Shown here: positions 51,716-59,563 of the stretch, in pieces
Numbering within the stretch: the stretch's first letter is position 1
Layout of the letters: the number at the start of each line of letters is the position of its first letter
Assembly (NCBI GenBank): GCA_902594855.1
Contig: CACJNS010000001.1
Location: forward strand, 40,696 to 104,695
Direction: 5' to 3'
Length of the DNA stretch: 64,000 nt
Source: an uncultured SAR86 cluster bacterium
Lineage (GTDB): Bacteria > Pseudomonadota > Gammaproteobacteria > Magnimaribacterales > AG-339-G14
Program-made: the position numbers and the translations under genes
The notes under the pieces: generated by a model
Told to the model about the DNA's origin: nothing
The model's input: only the letters and a program-made list of their open reading frames with translations
The model's database searches: none

Positions 51716-54304
51716 TTAATTGTTATTCCCTAATGCAGCAATTGCTGCTGCACTTGTTGCAAAATTAGAAATAATTGGAAATAGAACTTGAGAAAAAACT
51801 AGCCAATCAAATGGATTTGGATCTCTAGGGACAACCAAAGTTGTTCCTGGAGCTAAATCAGGAGAATTTGGCCAATTTTTTATCCTGGAAGCTCTCCCAT
51901 TAGGATAGATCACTAAAGTCCTTGCTTTATCTGCATCTTCGGAATATCCACCAGCAAGATCAATATAATTTCTTACTTTAAGTTTTGGATCAAAACTAAA
52001 GCTAGTGGGAGATAGAACTTGGCCTGAAACTGTAATAGTCGATGATCTTTCAGGTATAAAAATTCTATCACCTCTTTCAAGCAGTAAGTCCTTTTCAGGC
52101 GATCTTTCTAAGATATCAAGATCAAATTCAGTAACAACTCGTCCAATGGGCTCAATATCCTCTAAATTAGATATAAGTCTTGATATTGAAGTTAGAGCCA
52201 AGGTAGGGTCTCCGCCAACTGAAGAAATCCTTCCACTTGAAATAGCTGTAGCTATAGACTCTTCTAACTGATCAGCAGATTTTAAAAAAGCTATTTTCTC
52301 TTTTTCTGCAACTGATTTTCTCGCTAGTATTCCTCCATAAGGATAAGCATTTTTTTTATACCCGCCAGCTCTTTTTATAACATCAGATAATTTTTCTCCT
52401 TGTTTAGCGCCATAAATCCCAGGAGAAACAAAAGCTCCCTCTAAACTTATAGAAAAGACTTCATCTGAAACTAAAGATGAAATATTGGCATAGAAACCTG
52501 CTGATATACCTAGTGAAGCAAGATCTGTATTCTCATCTAAATCTATCTTAATCGATAGCCCTTGATCTGAAAAAATATCCATTTTATTTGATGCTCTCTC
52601 AGACTTTCCTCCTGCAAAAGATAATAAATCAGAGGGAGACGAAACATTCCAAGAGGGATAAATTCCAGGATTTCTTACTTCGCCGCTAATAATTGATGCA
52701 TTTTCCAAAGTGAATATTAGCAAATAGGGTTTTTCTTCAAATATAGCTGGACACGAATCAACAAACTCTAGTTGATCAATTGGATCTATTTTAGGGTTTG
52801 GAAGATATTTTGACTTAATGAATTTCATAGAAGAAGATTCGGATTGCTTTGCTAAAAGTTGCAAAGATTTGCACTGATATCTGGATAAATTATTTATCCC
52901 AAAATAATTAGACAATTTTTCTGAATCCTTCTCTCCAAGCAACCCAAGGGAGTCTCCCACAAGAATAGAGTTAATAAACTCTATATCCTTTTTTGATAAA
53001 ATATATACAGAATCATTAGGTTCTAGCAAGATCTTTGAGTTACCTAACAAATTAGCTCTGATAAGTGATTTAGAGCCTAAATTATTTTCTCTTTCTATGA
53101 TTGCGAAAAGTGTATATGTGGATTCTAAAAAAGATTCTGGTTTAATTATCTCCGATACAGAAAGGTTTTTTTCGAAGGCGATAGATCCTTTTGAAGCAGT
53201 TTCTCCAAAAATCTTAATGATATTTCTCGGAGTATTTGGCATCTTATGAATGTATATTTCATCTCCATCTTCGAGTTTAATTTCAGAAATTTTGTCATGA
53301 GGATAATTTTTGAAAATTCTCTCGCCATTTTTAGCCAATCTACTTAAAGTTATTTTATTTTTATCAGCATTAGTAGCAAAACCAGAAGAAAACCTTAAAA
53401 GATCTGAAAAATCTTCTTTCTCTAATAATTCATATTTTGCTGGATTTCTTATTTCTCCCATTATTTTCACAGACTTCCTAATTGGATTTATAACCAACAC
53501 ATCATTTGACATTATTTTGAGCTCTGAACTAATATTTCCATTGATCAATAAATCATAAAAATCAAAATTTCCAATAAGAACTCCATCTCTTTTAAGAGAT
53601 ATTTCTCTGAGCGAGCCATTTTCATTTGGACCTCCTGAGAAAAATAAAACATTTGTAATGTTAGAAAGAGAGCTAACTGTGTATGCTCCTGGATTAAGAG
53701 CATTTCCCAAAACAAAAATTTGAATAGACCTGACTTTTGTCAAGGAAATTTCTACGTTAGTTCCTATCAAAGAAGCATTAACTAAATTTTTAACTTTTTC
53801 ATTAAGGTCAGAAAACTTTAGTCCGCTTGCTTGAATTGATCCAATCTCAGGAATGACTATATTTCCTTCCCTGTTTACTTTTATCAATCGGTTTATATTT
53901 TCAGTTCCAAATAGTTGAATTCTCAATTCATCCCCGGGCCCAATTACATAATCTAAGGGGGCTGGGGCAAGATCAACAGGAGCAAAAGTTGTCGGAGAAT
54001 CCTTAAAAATATTCAACCCAAAGGTTTCTATTTTAGTATTAGAGTTAGGAATCTCTTTTAATAGAGAAGTATTTGATGTAGAACTTTGGAAACGCGGCTC
54101 ATCGAATGAGTCCACGACCACTTCATCATTAATTGGTTTTCCAGTTTGAATCCCAAGCCTCTCAGCAATGGATTGAGACTGATTGGAAGGCAAAAGATCG
54201 AGGTAACTCAAATCTTCTTGTGTTTGAGATTCTAAAATGCTCGAGCTAAATAAAAAGCTCAAAATAAAGAGAAAAGATAAATTGGAACTTTTTGCACTAA
54301 TCAT
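51716..54304 (-). CDS. Polysaccharide export (Wza/GfcE-like) protein with multiple SLBB domains
   Basis: Poly_export motif DYVIGPGDELRIQLFGTENINRLIKVNREGNIVIPEIG, followed by about six SLBB-like repeats. Signal peptide MISAKSSNLSFLFILSFLFSSSILES. Start moved to the ATG at 54304. Confidence 0.88.
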   Translation of the reverse strand: MISAKSSNLSFLFILSFLFSSSILESQTQEDLSYLDLLPSNQSQSIAERLGIQTGKPINDEVVVDSFDEPRFQSSTSNTSLLKEIPNSNTKIETFGLNIFKDSPTTFAPVDLAPAPLDYVIGPGDELRIQLFGTENINRLIKVNREGNIVIPEIGSIQASGLKFSDLNEKVKNLVNASLIGTNVEISLTKVRSIQIFVLGNALNPGAYTVSSLSNITNVLFFSGGPNENGSLREISLKRDGVLIGNFDFYDLLINGNISSELKIMSNDVLVINPIRKSVKIMGEIRNPAKYELLEKEDFSDLLRFSSGFATNADKNKITLSRLAKNGERIFKNYPHDKISEIKLEDGDEIYIHKMPNTPRNIIKIFGETASKGSIAFEKNLSVSEIIKPESFLESTYTLFAIIERENNLGSKSLIRANLLGNSKILLEPNDSVYILSKKDIEFINSILVGDSLGLLGEKDSEKLSNYFGINNLSRYQCKSLQLLAKQSESSSMKFIKSKYLPNPKIDPIDQLEFVDSCPAIFEEKPYLLIFTLENASIISGEVRNPGIYPSWNVSSPSDLLSFAGGKSERASNKMDIFSDQGLSIKIDLDENTDLASLGISAGFYANISSLVSDEVFSISLEGAFVSPGIYGAKQGEKLSDVIKRAGGYKKNAYPYGGILARKSVAEKEKIAFLKSADQLEESIATAISSGRISSVGGDPTLALTSISRLISNLEDIEPIGRVVTEFDLDILERSPEKDLLLERGDRIFIPERSSTITVSGQVLSPTSFSFDPKLKVRNYIDLAGGYSEDADKARTLVIYPNGRASRIKNWPNSPDLAPGTTLVVPRDPNPFDWLVFSQVLFPIISNFATSAAAIAALGNNN

Positions 54305-55148
54305 TTTTAAATTTCTCAATTGGCAAAGCCCAACCCAGCTTTGTTCTGCATGCTTCAAAGTAATTATAGTCTTTTGGATGATAAAGTTTAAAAGTTTTTT
54401 TAGTATTTGAAATTTTAAGTCCACTTTTGGAATATTTAAGGTTTTTTTTGCCATCCATAAATATTTGAACCGTGTCTGTATTTTTATTTTTAATTTTTAA
54501 ATTAACCTCTTCTTTGTTTGATAGCAAAAGGCTATGAGAAGAAGAACTATGAGAGAACATAGGCAACAAAGATAAAGCATCTAATTTAGGAGAAATAATT
54601 GGACCTCCTCCTGAATAAGAATAAGCAGTTGAACCTGTACTCGAAGAGACAATTAGACCATCAGCCTTAAGGTTGTAAATGACTTGATCTTTTATACTTA
54701 GTTCTAAATCAAGCATTTTTGTCACTGATCCAGAGTGAATGACTACTTCATTAAGGAATATCTCCTTTCTTCTAGAGGAAGTAGAAGCCTCAAAAATCGG
54801 TCTATTTTCTGTTTTATAATTTCCTTTCAAAATATGAATTAGATTATTGATCTTACTTATTGATAAATCAGTTAAGAAACCAACTGTTCCAGAATTGACA
54901 CCCAAGAAAGGAATGTTTAGAGAATGAAGACTTCTAATTGATCCAATCATGGTTCCATCACCGCCAAATACCAAGATCAAGTCTGCTTTGGATATTTTAT
55001 TCAGATCTGATGATCTGATTTGATTCACATTAACGATACATACTAATTCTGAATCAGCTTGTTTTATTATTTCCCTTGCTTCAACCAAAATTTTGTCAGT
55101 TTTTCTTGTTGCAGAGAAAACAATTGCAATTTTTTTAATTTTTTTCAT
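54297..55148 (-). CDS. nadK: NAD kinase
   Basis: LVFGGDGTMIGSIRSL, FLGVNSGTVGFLTDL, ADGLIVSSSTGSTAYSYSGGGPIISP. Confidence 0.95.
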   Translation of the reverse strand: MKKIKKIAIVFSATRKTDKILVEAREIIKQADSELVCIVNVNQIRSSDLNKISKADLILVFGGDGTMIGSIRSLHSLNIPFLGVNSGTVGFLTDLSISKINNLIHILKGNYKTENRPIFEASTSSRRKEIFLNEVVIHSGSVTKMLDLELSIKDQVIYNLKADGLIVSSSTGSTAYSYSGGGPIISPKLDALSLLPMFSHSSSSHSLLLSNKEEVNLKIKNKNTDTVQIFMDGKKNLKYSKSGLKISNTKKTFKLYHPKDYNYFEACRTKLGWALPIEKFKND

Positions 55149-55869
55149 AAGATGGAGTCCAATTTCTTACAAAGTAAATAAATATTGTATCTAACAAAGC
55201 AATTATGACCTTAAAAACATATTTAGTTAATGCTATTGAAAGAGCTACAAAGAATGATAGCTCGCCTGCTATTACCCATACAAAAGTGTAAATAAAAGTA
55301 TCCAAAGCTTGAGAAGATAAAGTTGAAACATTATTTCTCAACCATAAATGTTTGCCGCCCGTGATATCTTTAATTTTATTGAATATCCATACATCAAATG
55401 TCTGGCTTATCAAATAAGCAGAAATTGACCCAATGACAAAAATTGGAGAATAAAGAGCCAAGGTTTCAATTGCTTTGTGAACTGAATCTGAGGATGAAGC
55501 AATTTGGGATGGAAGATAATAAGTGCTTAAAACCAGGGTAAACATAATTACAATGTTTGAGATAGCTCCGAGTATAACTGCAGTATTGGCCTCAGCTCTT
55601 CCATATTTTTCACTTATTAAATCGGTAGCAAAATATATCCCTGAATACATTATAGCTCCCATACTTACTGTAAAAGTTTGGCCAAAAAGTGATAAATCAC
55701 TTACTTTTCCTCCTTGTAAGTTTGCAAGCATAATTCCCAAAGTAACAGCAATATAAAGCCCTCTTAAGCCAAATAATTTAAATAAAATTACTGTTATCGT
55801 TAAGTCATAAAATACTGTGAAAACCCATAAAAATTCAGGATTTTGTCCCAGAAATGAAAAAAAATTCAT
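55135..55869 (-). CDS. VUT family / queuosine precursor transporter (YhhQ-like)
   Basis: FATDLISEKYGRAEANTAV, LISQTFDVWIFNKIKDITGGKHLWLRNNVSTLSSQALDTFIYTF. Confidence 0.88.
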   Translation of the reverse strand: MNFFSFLGQNPEFLWVFTVFYDLTITVILFKLFGLRGLYIAVTLGIMLANLQGGKVSDLSLFGQTFTVSMGAIMYSGIYFATDLISEKYGRAEANTAVILGAISNIVIMFTLVLSTYYLPSQIASSSDSVHKAIETLALYSPIFVIGSISAYLISQTFDVWIFNKIKDITGGKHLWLRNNVSTLSSQALDTFIYTFVWVIAGELSFFVALSIALTKYVFKVIIALLDTIFIYFVRNWTPSYEKN

Positions 55870-55938
55870 AAACTTATTATTGTTAGCTTGCGTAGCATAG
55901 ATTATTCTTAGTGTTTGTACATATAAAAAGAGGTACTT

Positions 55939-57159
55939 ATGTCAGATTTAAATGCTTTTAGAAATGAAACAAGGGACTGGTTAGAAGCAAATTGTCCAGA
56001 GTCAATGAGAACTCCTATGTCTCAAGGTGATGTTGTATGGGGTGGACGAAAAGTTGAATTTAAGGATCCTGATCAAAAACTTTGGATGGATAGAATGGGA
56101 GAAAAAGGATGGACTTGCCCTACTTGGCCAAAGGAATATGGCGGTGGTGGACTAAATTTTGAAGAAAATAAAGTTCTTCAAGAAGAATTGATGAGAATTA
56201 AAGCAAGACCAGCTTTAAACAGTTTTGGTATTTGGATGTTAGGCCCAGCACTTCTTGAATATGGAACAGAAGAACAAAAAATGCAACATATTCCAAAGAT
56301 TGTTAAAGGAGAAATTAGATGGTGTCAAGGTTATAGTGAACCAGGCAGTGGTTCCGATTTAGCTAGTCTTAAAACTAAGGCTGAGGACCAAGGTGACGAA
56401 TATTTAATTAATGGTCAAAAAGTATGGACTTCATATGCAGATGAATGCGATATGATTTTTACCCTTGTAAGAACAGGTCCATTGGAGCCTAAACATGAAG
56501 GAATAAGTTTTCTCCTTATAGACATGGATCAAGAAGGTGTAACTACAAAACCAATCAAACTAATATCTGGTAAATCTCCTTTTTGTGAAACTTTCTTCGA
56601 TAATGCTACTGCTCCAAAAGAAAATCTTGTTGGAGGCTTAAACAAAGGATGGTCTGTTGCTAAAAGATTGCTTCAATTTGAAAGAAATATGATTGCAGGA
56701 ATGGGTTTTGGTTCGGCATCTTCTGGATCTTCTAAGAAATCAGATGCTAAACCATCTTCTGGCCTGGCAACAATGGCAAAAAGATATGTCGGCGAGAAGG
56801 AAGATAAACTTAATGATTCTGGTCTAAGAAACAAAATTATCGATCACGATATGAATTCACAAGCCTTTGCACTTACTTTAAGAAGAGCGGCTGAAGAATC
56901 AAAAAAATCTAACCAGGGTCCTAGCGCTGCTTCATCGATCTTTAAGTACTATGGAACAGAGCATAATAAACTTAGATATGAAATTATGCTTGAAGCTATG
57001 GGAACAAACGCTTTAGGTTGGGATGGTGCTGAATTTGGCCCTGAAGAACTTGCAATCACAAGAGAATGGCTAAGAACAAAGGCTAACTCTATTGAAGGTG
57101 GAACCTCAGAAGTTCAATTAAATGTGATTTCTAAGAGAGTTCTAGAACTTCCGCAATAA
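55939..57159 (+). CDS. Acyl-CoA dehydrogenase family protein
   Basis: WPKEYGGGGLNFEENKVLQEEL, WCQGYSEPGSGSDLASLKTKAE, ANSIEGGTSEVQLNVISKRVLELP. Confidence 0.95.
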   Translation: MSDLNAFRNETRDWLEANCPESMRTPMSQGDVVWGGRKVEFKDPDQKLWMDRMGEKGWTCPTWPKEYGGGGLNFEENKVLQEELMRIKARPALNSFGIWMLGPALLEYGTEEQKMQHIPKIVKGEIRWCQGYSEPGSGSDLASLKTKAEDQGDEYLINGQKVWTSYADECDMIFTLVRTGPLEPKHEGISFLLIDMDQEGVTTKPIKLISGKSPFCETFFDNATAPKENLVGGLNKGWSVAKRLLQFERNMIAGMGFGSASSGSSKKSDAKPSSGLATMAKRYVGEKEDKLNDSGLRNKIIDHDMNSQAFALTLRRAAEESKKSNQGPSAASSIFKYYGTEHNKLRYEIMLEAMGTNALGWDGAEFGPEELAITREWLRTKANSIEGGTSEVQLNVISKRVLELPQ

Positions 57160-57179
57160 GACACTGCTCAGGGGGAAAA

Positions 57180-58301
57180 ATGTCACTTGTACTAAATGAG
57201 GAACAATCTTATTTAAAAGATACCGCTAGAGATTTTGCAAAAAACAAAACTCCTGTTAGCCACTTCAGAGGCGTTAGAGACTCAGAAAATCCTGAGTGCT
57301 TTGATCGTGAGATTTGGAAAGAAATGGCCAATCTAGGTTGGTCGGGAATACTAATTCCGGAAGAATATGGTGGTTCAGATTTTGGAGTTGCTGGAATAGG
57401 GGTTATTTTTGAAGAACTCGGAAGAACTCTAACTCCCTCTCCAATGTTTTCCACTGCTGTTGTTTGTGCAAGCTTAATCAAAGAAGCTGGGAATGAAGAT
57501 CAAAAAAAAGAGTATCTAACTAAAATAGCATCTGGAGAGATGACGCTTGCTTTTGCTTTAGAAGAGTCAAGCAGACACTCTCCTACTAATCTTGAAACAA
57601 CTGCAAAAAAGGATGGAGATTCATACATCATAAATGGTAAAAAAACATTTGTTCTTGATGGCGGTTTTGCTGACTTTTTAATAATTGCTGCTGATACTGG
57701 TAAAGGAACTTCTCTTTTTATTGCCAGTAAAGATGCAAAGGGCATTGATATAAAGGTAACCCCCATGGTGGACTCAAGAAATGCTGCTAATATTTCATTC
57801 AAAGACTTAAAGCTCTCTTCGTCTAACCTAATTGGTGAAGAAAATGGCTCAGATCAAATTATCGAAGAAGTACTAGATATCTCAAGATCAGTGATTTCTG
57901 CTGAGATGTTTGGAGGAATCCAAGAGGCCTTTGACGTTACGTTAAATTACTTAAAAGAAAGAGATCAGTTCGGAACAAAGATAGGATCCTTTCAAGCCTT
58001 ACAGCACAGGGCAGCGATAATGTTCAGTGAAATTGAGCTATGCAAATCATGCGTATTGGAATCCCTAACGTCATTTGATGAAGGTTCAAACGACATACCT
58101 AGATTAGCTAGTTTAGCTAAAGCAAAAATAGGTGAAGTATTTCATTTAGTATCTAATGAAGCCGTGCAAATGCATGGTGGTATAGGTGTAACGGATGAAT
58201 ACGATATCGGTTTTTATCTCAAGAGAGCCAGAGTAGCTGAGCAGATATTTGGCAACGTTCAATTTCATAAAGATAGATACGCAGAATTGACAGGCTATTG
58301 A
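57180..58301 (+). CDS. Acyl-CoA dehydrogenase family protein
   Basis: LGWSGILIPEEYGGSDFGVAGIGVIFEELGRTL, FGTKIGSFQALQHRAA, AVQMHGGIGVTDEYDIGFYLKRA. Confidence 0.95.
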   Translation: MSLVLNEEQSYLKDTARDFAKNKTPVSHFRGVRDSENPECFDREIWKEMANLGWSGILIPEEYGGSDFGVAGIGVIFEELGRTLTPSPMFSTAVVCASLIKEAGNEDQKKEYLTKIASGEMTLAFALEESSRHSPTNLETTAKKDGDSYIINGKKTFVLDGGFADFLIIAADTGKGTSLFIASKDAKGIDIKVTPMVDSRNAANISFKDLKLSSSNLIGEENGSDQIIEEVLDISRSVISAEMFGGIQEAFDVTLNYLKERDQFGTKIGSFQALQHRAAIMFSEIELCKSCVLESLTSFDEGSNDIPRLASLAKAKIGEVFHLVSNEAVQMHGGIGVTDEYDIGFYLKRARVAEQIFGNVQFHKDRYAELTGY

Positions 58302-58687
58302 TGGCAAACATAGAAGATGTAAGTCATCTCATGGAAGTCATGAAGCAACTTAGAGATCCTGTTAAGGGATGCGCATGGGATCTTGATCAAGACCATGACT
58401 CTCTTATCCCATACCTTAAAGAAGAATCACAGGAACTAATAGAGGCTATTGAGTCCAAAAACTCAGATAATATTAAGGAAGAACTTGGCGATGTCCTTCT
58501 TCAGGTGATTTTTCACTCTCAGATAGCACATGAAAATAAGGAATTTGACTTTTTTGATGTAGTAGAAAGTTTAAAACAAAAGTTAATAAGAAGGCACCCT
58601 TACGTTTTTGATAAAAGTAAAAAACATACCAAAGAGGAACAGACGGCTATGTGGGAAAAAATTAAGAGGACAGAAAAAGGAGGATAA
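58301..58687 (+). CDS. Single-domain MazG-type nucleotide pyrophosphohydrolase
   Basis: LRDPVKGCAWDLDQDHDSLIPYLKEESQELIEAI...IKEELGDVLLQVIFHSQIA; EExxE and ExxD metal-binding motifs intact. Confidence 0.9.
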   Translation: MANIEDVSHLMEVMKQLRDPVKGCAWDLDQDHDSLIPYLKEESQELIEAIESKNSDNIKEELGDVLLQVIFHSQIAHENKEFDFFDVVESLKQKLIRRHPYVFDKSKKHTKEEQTAMWEKIKRTEKGG

Positions 58688-58688
58688 A

Positions 58689-59561
58689 ATTTCACATATT
58701 AAAGCCGCATTTTGTTTTCTTCTTTTATGCATCAATACAGCTACTCTCTCAATTTTCTTAATATTTGCGGGAATTATTAAGTTTGTTCTCCCAATTCAAT
58801 ACTTAAAGCTTCTTTTAACGCGTTTCATAATCAAAGTTGGTGAATTATGGATAGATATGAATAACCTCTGGATTCATTTTATTCTTAAACCTAGATGGAC
58901 AGTTGAAGGCTTCGAGGAAATGGATAAAAGATCCTGGTATTTATCATTATCTAATCATCAATCTTGGGCTGATATATTTATTGTCCAAATGATTACGAAT
59001 AGAAAAGTTCCTATGCTTAAATTTTTTATGAAATTTGTCCTTATTTATGTTCCTGTTATTGGAATATGTTGGTGGGCATTGGATATGCCATTTCTTAAAA
59101 GATATACAAAAGATCAACTAGAAAGAAATCCTTCTCTTAGAGGTAAAGACTTTGCATCCATGAAAAGATCTTTTAAAAAGTATAGTCTTTATCCAATCTC
59201 TGTTTTTAGTTTTACCGAAGGTACGAGATTCACAGAACAAAAGCATAAAGATCAGAATAGTCCCTTCAATAATCTGCTAAAACCTAAAGAAGGAGGATTA
59301 GCTGCAGCGATATCAACAATGCCTAGACTCGATAAGATTATTGACTTCACAATTATTTACGAATCAAAAAAGATGAGCTTCTGGGATTTCTTGAGGGGAA
59401 ATATGAACAATGCACGAATATTTGTGCAGTCATTGGATATTCCTGATAAATTCAAAAATGAACAACTTCATGAAAATGATGGACTAAGAAAAGAATTTAA
59501 AGATTGGCTCAATGAAATATGGCACAAAAAAGATAAACTAATAGATGAAAATAAATTTTAA
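58689..59561 (+). CDS. 1-acyl-sn-glycerol-3-phosphate acyltransferase-like (YihG family)
   Basis: LSNHQSWADIFIVQ (NHxxxxD), CWWALDMPFLKRYTKDQL, FSFTEGTRFTEQKHKDQNSPFNNLLKPKEGG. The ORF extends back to the ATG at 58608; the start is uncertain (see findings). Confidence 0.85.
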   Translation: MSHIKAAFCFLLLCINTATLSIFLIFAGIIKFVLPIQYLKLLLTRFIIKVGELWIDMNNLWIHFILKPRWTVEGFEEMDKRSWYLSLSNHQSWADIFIVQMITNRKVPMLKFFMKFVLIYVPVIGICWWALDMPFLKRYTKDQLERNPSLRGKDFASMKRSFKKYSLYPISVFSFTEGTRFTEQKHKDQNSPFNNLLKPKEGGLAAAISTMPRLDKIIDFTIIYESKKMSFWDFLRGNMNNARIFVQSLDIPDKFKNEQLHENDGLRKEFKDWLNEIWHKKDKLIDENKF

Positions 59562-59563
59562 AT

